Source: Amycolatopsis suaedae (lineage in GTDB: Bacteria > Actinomycetota > Actinomycetes > Mycobacteriales > Pseudonocardiaceae). From it: DNA of 64,000 nucleotides. This document shows, piece after piece, positions 24,842-32,610 of the stretch. Made by a program: the position numbers and the translations under genes. The stretch is from NCBI RefSeq assembly GCF_004214935.1, contig NZ_SFCC01000011.1, forward strand, positions 62,001-126,000, read 5' to 3'. The notes below the pieces were generated by a model. That model ran no database searches. It was not told the DNA's origin and saw only the letters and a list, made by a program, of their open reading frames with translations. The first letter of the stretch is position 1, and every line of letters begins with the position of its first letter.

Positions 24842-26362
24842 ATGACCGAGACCTCTCCCGCGGACCTCACGGGGCACGCCAGTATTGACGACGATCTGCC
24901 CGAACAGATGCGCGTGCGGCGGGAGAAGCGGGAGCGGATCCTCGCCGAGGGGATCGAGCCCTATCCGGTCGAGGTGCCGCGTACGCACTCGCTCGCCGAG
25001 ATTCGCGCCACACATTCCGGCCTGCCCGCTGATACGGCCACCGGCGAGCACGTGGGAATCACCGGCAGGGTGATGTTCCTGCGCAACACCGGCAAGCTGT
25101 GTTTCGCCAGCCTGCGCGAAGGCGACGGCACCGAGTTGCAGGCCATGATCAGCCTGGCCAACGTCGGCGAGGACGCTCTCGCGGCGTGGAAATCCGATGT
25201 CGACCTCGGTGACCACGTTTTCGTCTCCGGTGAGGTGATCACCTCGAAACGAGGCGAGCTTTCCGTGCTCGCCGACGGGTGGAAACTGACCAGCAAGGCG
25301 TTGCGCCCGCTGCCCGTCGCACACAAGGAACTGGCCGAGGAAACCCGCATTCGCCAGCGCTACGTCGACCTCATCCTGCGGCCGAAGGCACGCGATGTGG
25401 TGCGTACCCGCGCGGGCGTTCTGCGTTCGCTGCGTGACTCTTTCCACCGGCGTGGCTTTACCGAGGTCGAAACGCCGATGTTGCAGACTCTTCATGGTGG
25501 TGCGAGCGCTCGTCCGTTCGTCACGCACTCGAATGCCTTCGACCTGGAGTTGTACCTGCGTATCGCGCCGGAGCTGTATCTCAAGCGGTGTGTGGTCGGC
25601 GGCATCGAGAAGGTCTTCGAGATCAACCGCAACTTCCGGAATGAGGGTAGCGACTCATCCCATTCGCCCGAGTTCGCGATGTTGGAGTACTACGAGGCGT
25701 ACGCCACGTACGACACCAACGCCGTGATGACGAGGGAGTTGGTCCAGGAGGCAGCGGAAGCCGTCTTCGGTACGCAGGTGGTCACGCTTTCCGACGGCAC
25801 GGAGTACGACCTGTCGGGCGAATGGGCGACACTCACCATGTACGGCTCGCTGAGCGAGGCGCTGGGTGAGGAAGTCACGCCCGACACGCCCGTCGAACAG
25901 CTGCGGGCGCATGCCGCTTCGCGCAATATGGAAGTCGACCCGAAACTGGGCCACGGCAAACTCGTCGAGGAGCTGTGGGAGCATCTGGTCGGCGACCACC
26001 TGCACGCTCCGACATTTGTCCGGGATTTCCCTGTCGAGACCTCCCCGCTGACCAGGCAGCACCGTACCCAGCCCGGGGTCGCGGAGAAGTGGGATCTCTA
26101 TGTGCGTGGTTTCGAACTGGCCACCGGCTACTCCGAGCTGGTCGATCCCGTGATCGAGCGGCAGCGGCTCACGGAACAGGCTCGTCTGGCAGCGGCCGGT
26201 GATAGTGAGGCTATGCGTCTGGATGAAGATTTCCTGCGAGCTCTAGAGTACGGAATGCCGCCGAGCGGTGGTGTCGGAATGGGCATCGATCGGTTGCTCA
26301 TGGCACTCACCGGTCTCGGTATCCGGGAGACCATCCTGTTCCCCCTGGTTCGCCCCGAATAA
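24842..26362 (+). CDS. lysS: Lysyl-tRNA synthetase, class II
   Basis: 506 residues from ATG 24842. The N-terminal OB-fold anticodon-binding domain (about 55-165, ITGRVMFLRNTGKLCFASLR) precedes the class II catalytic core with motif 1 (FTEVETPMLQ), motif 2 (FEINRNFRNEGSDSSHSPEF) and motif 3 (GVGMGIDRLLMALTG). Charges tRNA-Lys in the cytoplasm. No MprF-like membrane domain is fused, so this is the housekeeping enzyme. The coding sequence uses A/T-ending codons more often than its neighbours (for example at 25430-25700). The lysS-lsr2-clpC1 order is the same as in mycobacteria. Confidence 0.96.
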   Translation: MTETSPADLTGHASIDDDLPEQMRVRREKRERILAEGIEPYPVEVPRTHSLAEIRATHSGLPADTATGEHVGITGRVMFLRNTGKLCFASLREGDGTELQAMISLANVGEDALAAWKSDVDLGDHVFVSGEVITSKRGELSVLADGWKLTSKALRPLPVAHKELAEETRIRQRYVDLILRPKARDVVRTRAGVLRSLRDSFHRRGFTEVETPMLQTLHGGASARPFVTHSNAFDLELYLRIAPELYLKRCVVGGIEKVFEINRNFRNEGSDSSHSPEFAMLEYYEAYATYDTNAVMTRELVQEAAEAVFGTQVVTLSDGTEYDLSGEWATLTMYGSLSEALGEEVTPDTPVEQLRAHAASRNMEVDPKLGHGKLVEELWEHLVGDHLHAPTFVRDFPVETSPLTRQHRTQPGVAEKWDLYVRGFELATGYSELVDPVIERQRLTEQARLAAAGDSEAMRLDEDFLRALEYGMPPSGGVGMGIDRLLMALTGLGIRETILFPLVRPE

Positions 26363-26495
26363 CCCAATCGAGATTTGCGTTTACCGGCTCGAGCGAGTAC
26401 TAATATGGAAGTCGAAGCTCCTGTCAAGGGGCTGGTGGCCCCTAGATCATTCGAGCCCGTGGTAGCAGGCGGCTACCCAAAGCAGGAGGAATCTG
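26363..26495 (+). promoter_or_regulatory. lsr2 leader with candidate -10 element
   Basis: taatat at 26401-26406 is a strong -10-like hexamer; ttgcgt (26375-26380) is at a long spacing of 20, so the -35 is uncertain. The leader of about 85 bases has a small hairpin (ggggctggtggcccc, 26429-26443) and ends with gcaggagg before the ATG. Confidence 0.4.
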
Positions 26496-26843
26496 ATGGC
26501 TGAGAAGGTTCTCGTCTCCCTTGTGGACGACCTCGACGGGTCGGACGCCGACGAGACAATCGAGTTCGGTCTCGACGGCGTCAGCTACGTGATCGATCTG
26601 TCCGCGGAAAACGCGGAAGAGTTGCGGGACGCTCTCGCGCAGTACGTGGAGCACGCCCGCCGGCTCGGTGGTCGTAAGCGCACGGGTGGCCGTGCCGCCA
26701 CGAAGTCCGTCGCCCGTCCGCCGTCGGTGGACCGCGAGCAGAACCAGGCGATTCGCTCGTGGGCCCGCAAGAACGGTTACCAGATTTCCGACCGGGGTCG
26801 CATTCCGGCGGAGGTCGTGGAGGCCTACCACCAGAAGAACTGA
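26496..26843 (+). CDS. lsr2: Lsr2 nucleoid-associated protein
   Basis: 115 residues, ATG 26496 with caggagg. Lsr2 is the actinobacterial counterpart of H-NS: it dimerises through its N-terminal beta-rich domain (residues 4-60, VLVSLVDDLDGSDADETIEF) and binds the minor groove of AT-rich DNA through the C-terminal domain, whose hook is visible as SWARKNGYQISDRGRIPAEV with the RGR triplet. It silences horizontally acquired genes and bridges DNA. The linker (KRTGGRAATKSVARPPSVDR) is basic. A perfect 17-bp terminator follows immediately. The long repeat array beyond it is GC-rich, not an obvious Lsr2 target. Confidence 0.97.
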   Translation: MAEKVLVSLVDDLDGSDADETIEFGLDGVSYVIDLSAENAEELRDALAQYVEHARRLGGRKRTGGRAATKSVARPPSVDREQNQAIRSWARKNGYQISDRGRIPAEVVEAYHQKN

Positions 26844-26852
26844 GCGAAATTC

Positions 26853-26892
26853 ACGAAGGGGCCGTCGGCACGTTCGCCGACGGCCCCTTCGT
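26853..26892 (+). terminator. 17-bp terminator of lsr2
   Basis: Arms 26853-26869 and 26876-26892 pair perfectly (acgaaggggccgtcggc) around a 6-base loop, starting ten bases after the lsr2 stop. Confidence 0.9.
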
Positions 26893-26904
26893 CGCGAATG
26901 CCGC

Positions 26905-27426
26905 CAAAGCTCGTGAAGGCCACCTTCACCACGTCTGACGTCAGGGCCCCGGCAAAGTCAGGTGGTCCGGAGCGCGTCATTCGCGTTCCGGAAGGCGAGA
27001 CTCGCGGTCCTGAGGACGAGACTCGCGGTGAATGACGTGTTCGGGAACGCGAAACTCGTGCTCCGGCCCGGCAGGGTCGCGCGAGCGGCCCGTTCGGCCA
27101 GCCGAGGACGGGGGCTGGTCTCGCTATCTGGACCCGGCATACCGGTCAGTGGGACCTGACAGGTGGGAACGTGCAACTCGCGGGTCCGGAACGGTCGACT
27201 CGCGCGTGAGAACGTACGACTCGCGCGAACGGACCGCTCACGCAGGCCACCGGCACCACGTGAGAACCCGGTCCACATCGTGAGTTCTGCGCTCACGCAC
27301 GCGAGTTCTGCGTTCCCGACCGCGAGTTCCACGCTCCGGCACGCGAACCCCACCCTCCCGCACAACGTCACACCAGGACTCCCGACTTCGCCGGGCATCC
27401 GCGGCCTCGGGCGACATGCGAACCGG
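26905..27426. repeat. Mosaic repeat element, copy A
   Basis: No gene is supported in this gap. In order: a GTGAAGG palindrome (26913-26929); a flank module 26924-27006 that is nearly identical to 41987-42068 read on the other strand; further degenerate units ending in actcgcg to about 27110; then from 27166 opposed arrays of about 21-bp units (gaacgtacgactcgcgcgtg type), a core at 27231-27282 and mirrored units (gcgagttctgcgttcc type) to about 27350. Frames through it are short and shared by no other copy, so it is not coding. It lies between the converging lsr2 and FhuF-like genes. Confidence 0.85.
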
Positions 27427-27442
27427 CTTTAGCGGGCTAAAG
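27427..27442 (-). terminator. Hairpin spanning the stop of the FhuF-like gene
   Basis: ctttag-cggg-ctaaag is a perfect 6-bp stem with a 4-base loop containing the TAG stop (27439-27437). It is short and moderately AT-rich; a weak terminator at best. Confidence 0.4.
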
Positions 27443-28270
27443 ACGGCGGCCGCAGGTCCGGGGGCAGCCCGCGCACTCGGACTCGCCGGGCAGCAGGTAG
27501 GAGAAGCAGCAGCTCTCACGCCGGCGGGACCACTCGCGGTGGCCGTCGGCGTCGGTGGTCGTCCGCAGGGTCGACGCCGACGTCAGCGGCGGGTGCACGG
27601 CGTCGAGCACCAGCGCGGCGTCGGCGACGCCGGCGCCCTCGGACTCGACCGTCCCGCCCTGCTTGCCCGCCCACCACAGCGAGTTGTCCAGCGCGTCGGT
27701 GGCCGCGGCCCACAGCATCCGGGTGCCCAGCCTGCTCACCCGCGTGTACGCCGCGACGAACCGCGCGGCATGCGCGGTGTAGCGCGCCCGCAGCACGGCG
27801 ACCAGGGCCTGCTCGTCGGCGACGACCGTTGCCTCCGGCAGTGCCGAACCGGGGTCGGACGGGAGGCAGTAGAACCGGTCGCCCAGCACGGCGATGCCGT
27901 CCGGGTGCGGCCTGCCCTCGTTCAGCCGGAACGCCAGCTCCGCCGGATCGAGCGACGGAACCCGCCGCTCGTGGTGCAGCAGCAGCGCTGCCGCGTACGC
28001 GGGCACGTGCAGGTACCACGACATGATGTACCCGGCGGCCGTCCGGCTCGGCGCGGTTCCGTGCTGCTCGACCAGCCACTCCGACAGCAACGCCTGCCAG
28101 GTACGGAAGTGCTCGGGGTCGTCCAGCAGGTCGCCGCAACGCTGCCAGCCGGTCGCGTCGGCCGGCAGGTCGAACCGGATGCCTGCCCGGCGCTGGAGGC
28201 CGTTCACCCTGGTCAGGGACCCGGCGAGCGCGGCGGACCCCGCGAAGGGCGCGAACCGCTGCGTCTCCAA
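27437..28270 (-). CDS. FhuF-like ferric-siderophore reductase ([2Fe-2S] protein)
   Basis: 277 residues from TTG 28270, chosen because ggagg (28282-28278) is seven bases upstream and the iron box lies just before; the longer frame to 28330 would put the operator inside the gene. The C-terminus has ESCCFSYLLPGESECAGCPR, a CC-x(n)-C-x2-C cluster typical of FhuF-type [2Fe-2S] domains. Residues 100-120 (YIMSWYLHVPAYAAALLLHH) and the rest match the FhuF/IucA-like reductase fold. Family knowledge: such proteins reduce iron in hydroxamate siderophores in the cytoplasm to release it. The iron box indicates repression by IdeR/DmdR when iron is plentiful. No siderophore transporter is adjacent. Confidence 0.85.
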   Translation of the reverse strand: METQRFAPFAGSAALAGSLTRVNGLQRRAGIRFDLPADATGWQRCGDLLDDPEHFRTWQALLSEWLVEQHGTAPSRTAAGYIMSWYLHVPAYAAALLLHHERRVPSLDPAELAFRLNEGRPHPDGIAVLGDRFYCLPSDPGSALPEATVVADEQALVAVLRARYTAHAARFVAAYTRVSRLGTRMLWAAATDALDNSLWWAGKQGGTVESEGAGVADAALVLDAVHPPLTSASTLRTTTDADGHREWSRRRESCCFSYLLPGESECAGCPRTCGRRL

Positions 28271-28288
28271 GACCGGACCTCCGGGGAC

Positions 28289-28307
28289 TAAGGGATGCCT
28301 TACCTTA
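28289..28307 (-). promoter_or_regulatory. IdeR/DmdR iron box
   Basis: Read on the minus strand, taaggtaaggcatccctta matches 13 of 19 positions of the actinobacterial iron box (ttaggttaggctaacctaa), including the central ggtaaggc. It lies 18 bases before the chosen TTG start of the FhuF-like gene and next to its ribosome site. Confidence 0.75.
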
Positions 28308-28330
28308 CAGTCTGTGTCCCACGTCGCCAT

Positions 28331-28671
28331 CCGGGGAACCCGAAAGTGGGAGAGGTAACGCCCAGCCGTGCGGTTCCACCAGGTGTTCGCGCTGAGCGGA
28401 CAGGGCCGCGCTCAGGAATCCTCCGTCCGGCCCATGCGTTGTTCCAGGTGTCCACGAGCGGCGGAATCCCATATCACGAGGTCAGCGGGCCGGAACGGCC
28501 TCGACGTGGCCGATTTGTCCGCCGGAGCCAAGCCCCCAGGTCCGCGCAGGGAAAAACACAGTGGTACGCCAGCGCGACCGCGCGGCTACTACAGTGGTCT
28601 CACGGTGCTGAACTCATCGTGGATGGAGACGGTGGGGAGTCACCGCCGGCGCAGCAGTCGAGGGAGTGTAA
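28331..28671 (+). promoter_or_regulatory. clpC upstream region with possible ClgR site
   Basis: This 341-base gap has no supported gene. tgttcgc-gctga-gcggaca at 28384-28402 is a near-perfect inverted repeat of the form CGC-N5-GCG, the core of ClgR-type operators that control clp genes in actinobacteria. tacagt at 28590-28595 is a possible -10. The start of clpC is preceded by gagggag. Confidence 0.45.
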
Positions 28672-31230
28672 ATGTTCGAAAGGTTTACCGACCGCGCGAG
28701 GCGGGTGGTCGTCCTGGCCCAGGAAGAGGCCAGGATGCTCAACCACAACTACATCGGCACCGAGCACATCCTCCTGGGTCTGATCCACGAGGGTGAGGGT
28801 GTCGCCGCCAAGGCGCTCGAGTCGTTGGGTATCGCGCTGGAAGGCGTCCGTCAGCAGGTCGAGGAGATCATCGGCCAGGGCCAGCAGGCTCCGAGCGGGC
28901 ACATCCCCTTCACGCCGCGTGCCAAGAAGGTGCTGGAGCTGTCGCTGCGCGAGGCGCTGCAGCTCGGCCACAACTACATCGGTACCGAGCACATCCTGCT
29001 CGGCCTGATCCGCGAGGGTGAGGGCGTCGCCGCCCAGGTGCTGGTCAAGCTCGGCGCCGACCTCAACCGCGTCCGCCAGCAGGTCCTCCAGCTGCTGTCC
29101 GGCTACCAGGGCAAGGAGCCTGCCGAGGCCGGCGGCGGCCGGGGCGAGGGCACCCCGTCCTCCTCGTTGGTGCTGGACCAGTTCGGCCGCAACCTGACCT
29201 CGTCGGCCCGCGAGGGCAAGCTCGACCCGGTCATCGGCCGCGGCAAGGAGATCGAGCGGGTCATGCAGGTGCTGTCCCGCCGCACCAAGAACAACCCGGT
29301 GCTGATCGGCGAGCCCGGCGTCGGCAAGACCGCGGTCGTCGAGGGCCTCGCCCAGAACATCGTCAAGGGCGAGGTGCCCGAGACGCTGAAGGACAAGCAG
29401 CTCTACACGCTGGACCTCGGTTCGCTGGTCGCCGGCTCGCGGTACCGCGGTGACTTCGAAGAGCGGCTGAAGAAGGTCCTCAAGGAGATCAAGACCCGCG
29501 GCGACATCATCCTGTTCATCGACGAGATCCACACGCTCGTCGGCGCGGGTGCGGCCGAGGGCGCGATCGACGCGGCGAGCATCCTCAAGCCGATGCTGGC
29601 CCGCGGTGAGCTGCAGACCATCGGTGCGACCACGCTCGAGGAGTACCGCAAGTACGTCGAGAAGGACCCGGCTCTGGAGCGTCGCTTCCAGCCGATCCAG
29701 GTCGGCGAGCCGTCGCTGGAGCACACCGTCGAGATCCTCAAGGGTCTGCGGGACCGCTACGAGGCGCACCACCGCGTCTCGATCACCGACTCCGCGCTGG
29801 TGCAGGCGGCCACCCTGGCCGACCGTTACATCAACGACCGGTTCCTGCCGGACAAGGCGATCGACCTGATCGACGAGGCCGGCGCCCGGATGCGCATCCG
29901 CCGGATGACCGCTCCGCCGGACCTGCGTGAGTTCGACGAGAAGATCGCCGACGTGCGCAGGGAGAAGGAGTCCGCGATCGACGCGCAGGACTTCGAGCGG
30001 GCCGCGCGCCTGCGGGACGAGGAGAAGACCCTCCTCGGCCAGAAGTCCGAGCGGGAGAAGCAGTGGAAGGACGGCGACCTCGACGTCGTCGCCGAGGTGG
30101 ACGACGAGCAGATCGCCGAGGTCCTGGCCAACTGGACCGGTATCCCGGTGTTCAAGCTCACCGAGGAGGAGACCACCCGCCTGCTCCGCATGGAGGAGGA
30201 GCTGCACAAGCGGATCATCGGCCAGGAGGACGCCGTCAAGGCGGTCTCGCAGGCGATCCGCCGTACCCGCGCCGGCCTGAAGGACCCGAAGCGCCCGTCC
30301 GGTTCGTTCATCTTCGCCGGCCCGTCCGGTGTCGGTAAGACCGAGCTGTCCAAGGCGCTGGCGAACTTCCTGTTCGGCGAGGACGACGCGCTCATCCAGA
30401 TCGACATGGGTGAGTTCCACGACCGCTACACCGCCTCGCGGCTGTTCGGTGCCCCTCCGGGCTACGTCGGCTACGAGGAGGGCGGCCAGCTCACCGAGAA
30501 GGTGCGGCGCAAGCCGTTCTCCGTGGTCCTGTTCGACGAGATCGAGAAGGCCCACCAGGAGATCTACAACACGCTGCTGCAGGTGTTGGAGGACGGCCGC
30601 CTGACCGACGGCCAGGGCCGCACGGTCGACTTCAAGAACACGGTGCTCATCTTCACCTCGAACCTCGGGACGCAGGACATCTCGAAGTCGGTGAGCCTCG
30701 GCTTCCAGTCCGGCAACGACGAGGGCTCGAAGTACGAGAAGATGAAGCAAAAGGTCAACGAGGAGATGAAGAAGCACTTCCGGCCTGAGTTCCTCAACCG
30801 GATCGATGACATCATCGTCTTCCACCAGCTGACCAAGGACCAGATCATCAAGATGGTCGACCTGATGATCACCAGGGTCGAGACGCAGCTGAAGGCCAAG
30901 GACATGGCCATCGAGGTCACCGAGAAGGCCAAGTCGCTGCTGGCAAAGCGCGGCTTCGACCCGGTGCTCGGTGCCCGGCCGCTGCGTCGCACCATCCAGC
31001 GGGAGATCGAGGACCAGCTGTCCGAGAAGATCCTGTTCGGTGAGGTGCAGCCCGGCCAGATCATCGTCGTCGACGTCGAGGGCTGGAACGACGAGGAAGG
31101 CGAGAAGGACGACAAGGCCGTCTTCACCTTCCGCGGCGAGTCCAAGCCGTCGAGCGTGCCGGACGCTCCGCCGGTGAGCGTCGCCGCCTCCAGCGGTGAC
31201 GAGTCCCCTGGCGAGAACGAGGCCGAGTAG
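28672..31230 (+). CDS. clpC: ATP-dependent Clp protease ATPase subunit ClpC
   Basis: 852 residues. Two N-terminal Clp repeats (NHNYIGTEHILLGLIHEGEG and GHNYIGTEHILLGLIREGEG) bind adaptors and substrates. The first AAA+ module has GEPGVGKTA, then a UVR/middle region (residues 420-460, charged coiled coil); the second has GPSGVGKTE and FDEIEKAHQEIYNTLLQVLE. The ClpP-binding loop is expected in the second module. It unfolds proteins for ClpP1P2; in mycobacteria it is essential and targeted by cyclomarin and related peptides, which bind the N-domain. The C-terminal tail (SVPDAPPVSVAASSGDESPG) is disordered. Transcribed alone and ended by a strong hairpin. Confidence 0.97.
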   Translation: MFERFTDRARRVVVLAQEEARMLNHNYIGTEHILLGLIHEGEGVAAKALESLGIALEGVRQQVEEIIGQGQQAPSGHIPFTPRAKKVLELSLREALQLGHNYIGTEHILLGLIREGEGVAAQVLVKLGADLNRVRQQVLQLLSGYQGKEPAEAGGGRGEGTPSSSLVLDQFGRNLTSSAREGKLDPVIGRGKEIERVMQVLSRRTKNNPVLIGEPGVGKTAVVEGLAQNIVKGEVPETLKDKQLYTLDLGSLVAGSRYRGDFEERLKKVLKEIKTRGDIILFIDEIHTLVGAGAAEGAIDAASILKPMLARGELQTIGATTLEEYRKYVEKDPALERRFQPIQVGEPSLEHTVEILKGLRDRYEAHHRVSITDSALVQAATLADRYINDRFLPDKAIDLIDEAGARMRIRRMTAPPDLREFDEKIADVRREKESAIDAQDFERAARLRDEEKTLLGQKSEREKQWKDGDLDVVAEVDDEQIAEVLANWTGIPVFKLTEEETTRLLRMEEELHKRIIGQEDAVKAVSQAIRRTRAGLKDPKRPSGSFIFAGPSGVGKTELSKALANFLFGEDDALIQIDMGEFHDRYTASRLFGAPPGYVGYEEGGQLTEKVRRKPFSVVLFDEIEKAHQEIYNTLLQVLEDGRLTDGQGRTVDFKNTVLIFTSNLGTQDISKSVSLGFQSGNDEGSKYEKMKQKVNEEMKKHFRPEFLNRIDDIIVFHQLTKDQIIKMVDLMITRVETQLKAKDMAIEVTEKAKSLLAKRGFDPVLGARPLRRTIQREIEDQLSEKILFGEVQPGQIIVVDVEGWNDEEGEKDDKAVFTFRGESKPSSVPDAPPVSVAASSGDESPGENEAE

Positions 31231-31241
31231 GACACCAGCGC

Positions 31242-31276
31242 AAGGCGCCGGCACCCCACGCGGGTGCCGGCGCCTT
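31242..31276. terminator. 15-bp terminator after clpC
   Basis: Perfect arms 31242-31256 (aaggcgccggcaccc) and 31262-31276 around a 5-base loop, between the converging clpC and NmrA-like genes; it can serve both. Confidence 0.9.
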
Positions 31277-31290
31277 CTGCGTTACGGCCC

Positions 31291-32130
31291 TCAGCGGAAC
31301 GCGGCGACGTTGCGGGCGGCCCAGTCGGCGAAGGAACGCGGGGCGCGGCCGAGAACTCGCTCGACGTCCGGGCTGACGCGCAGCTCCGCCGGGTTCGGGG
31401 AGCCGAGGATGTCCAGGGTGTCGTCGGCGAGTTCCGCGGGCATGCTCCTGGTCATGCCGGCTTTGGCCGCTTCGCGGGTGAGTTCCTGGAACCGCACCGG
31501 GGAGCCCAGCGCGGCGGCGATCGCCGCGGTCTGCCCGCGCGGCGTGATCACTTCCGGGCCGGTCAGTTCGTACACGCCGCCGGTGTGCCGGTCGTCCAGC
31601 AGGCAGGCCGCCGCGACCTCGGCGATGTCCGCCGGATCGACGATCGGCACCCCGGTGTCGCCGAAGGGCGCGGCGACAACGCGCTGTGTGCGGACGGATT
31701 CCGCCCACCACAGGGCGTTGGAGGCGAAGCCGCCCGGTCGCAGGATGGCCCAGGCCGAGCCGGACTCCCGCAGCGTGTCCTCCAGTTCCCGCATCGCGAC
31801 CCGGGTGGTGCCGAACGGTCTGGTCGCCACACCCAGTGAGGACAGCAGGACGACCCGGCGAACTCCGGCGGCCACGGCCTTCTCGATGATGTCGGCCGGG
31901 TTGGCCCCGATGGCGTGCAGGTCGCCGGACAGTAGCAGGAACAACGCCTTCGCCCCGGCCAGCGCGGGTTCCAGGCCGGTGGGTTCGGCCAGGTCGGCCA
32001 CCACGTGGCGGACGCCGTCCGGGACGGCGGCGGCGTTCCGCGACACCGCCGTCACCTGCTCGCCCGCCTCGGCCAGTGCTCGCGTCAGCGGTCGGCCGAT
32101 GTTTCCGGTGGCTCCGGTCACCACGATCAT
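31291..32130 (-). CDS. NmrA/SDR-a-type NAD(P)H-binding protein
   Basis: 279 residues from ATG 32130; the frame stays open far upstream across the opposite-strand regulator, but only this ATG gives a family N-terminus. MIVVTGATGNIGRPLTRAL is the atypical-SDR dinucleotide loop (GxxGxxG), followed by VVLLSSLGVATRP and ELTGPEVITP. It lacks the YxxxK pair of classical SDRs, as expected for NmrA/QOR2-like proteins that sense redox state or reduce quinones. It is read away from an HxlR regulator with 93 bases between starts, a common arrangement in which HxlR controls the reductase in response to quinones or aldehydes. Confidence 0.88.
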   Translation of the reverse strand: MIVVTGATGNIGRPLTRALAEAGEQVTAVSRNAAAVPDGVRHVVADLAEPTGLEPALAGAKALFLLLSGDLHAIGANPADIIEKAVAAGVRRVVLLSSLGVATRPFGTTRVAMRELEDTLRESGSAWAILRPGGFASNALWWAESVRTQRVVAAPFGDTGVPIVDPADIAEVAAACLLDDRHTGGVYELTGPEVITPRGQTAAIAAALGSPVRFQELTREAAKAGMTRSMPAELADDTLDILGSPNPAELRVSPDVERVLGRAPRSFADWAARNVAAFR

Positions 32131-32182
32131 GAACAGCTCCTTTGTCCGAATGTGCGCTGTGGTCACGACGCTAGAATCCGGG

Positions 32183-32217
32183 CTTACTTTTGGTAAGGAC
32201 ATACCTTGAGGTAAGCT
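32183..32217. promoter_or_regulatory. Operator region between the NmrA-like and HxlR genes
   Basis: cttac-ttttg-gtaag (32183-32197) and aagg-acata-cctt (32195-32207) are overlapping inverted repeats in a locally AT-rich stretch, followed by another ggtaag (32210-32215). Repeated gtaag/cttac half-sites are typical of HxlR operators. Confidence 0.55.
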
Positions 32218-32223
32218 CAGAAC

Positions 32224-32586
32224 ATGGCGGGAGGTATGCAGATCACCGGGGCCGGGCCCGAAGCCCGCTATGAGGTGTTTCACACCGACTGCCCGGCGCG
32301 CGACGTGGTCGACCACGTGACCAGCCGGTGGGGCATCTGGGTGCTGATCTCCCTGCGGAACAACGACCTCCGGTTCTTCGAACTGCGGGAGAGCATCCAG
32401 GGCATCAGCGAGAAGATGCTCGCCCAGTCGTTGCGGGCACTGGTGAAGGACGGCCTGGTCTGGCGAGAGGTCGAGCCCGCGACGCCGCCACGCGTCACCT
32501 ATGGGCTGACCGAGTTCGGCCGGGAGGTCGCTGAGCCGCTGACGGAGCTGTTCGACCGGATCACCCGGCGGCTCCCCCGGCCATAG
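32224..32586 (+). CDS. HxlR family transcriptional regulator
   Basis: 120 residues, ATG 32224. One winged-helix domain: CPARDVVDHVTSRWGIWVLI, then LRFFELRESIQGISEKMLAQ and LRALVKDGLVWREVE with the wing at RVTYGLTEFGREV. The single Cys near residue 23 (HTDCPARD) is at the position used for redox or electrophile sensing by YodB/HypR-type members, so the same mechanism is possible. It is divergent from an NmrA-like gene and probably represses both. The next gene, a large AfsR-type regulator, starts 24 bases later on the same strand and may be co-transcribed. Confidence 0.92.
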   Translation: MAGGMQITGAGPEARYEVFHTDCPARDVVDHVTSRWGIWVLISLRNNDLRFFELRESIQGISEKMLAQSLRALVKDGLVWREVEPATPPRVTYGLTEFGREVAEPLTELFDRITRRLPRP

Positions 32587-32610
32587 CTCCGGTTCTGGAA
32601 AGCTTGGGTC

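Noticed and set aside
26905..27426. The 21-bp unit arrays as a CRISPR array
   Set aside because: Units are adjoining and degenerate with no spacers of unique sequence, they reverse orientation around a core, and no cas genes are near.
26962..27432. Short open frames within the repeat gap as genes
   Set aside because: They change frame between copies, overlap on both strands, have no ribosome sites and consist of the repeat units; the frames arise from GC-rich composition.
28368..28796. Gene upstream of and overlapping clpC
   Set aside because: The frame overlaps the clpC start by more than 100 bases, lacks a ribosome site and has no recognisable family; the region better fits a promoter/leader.
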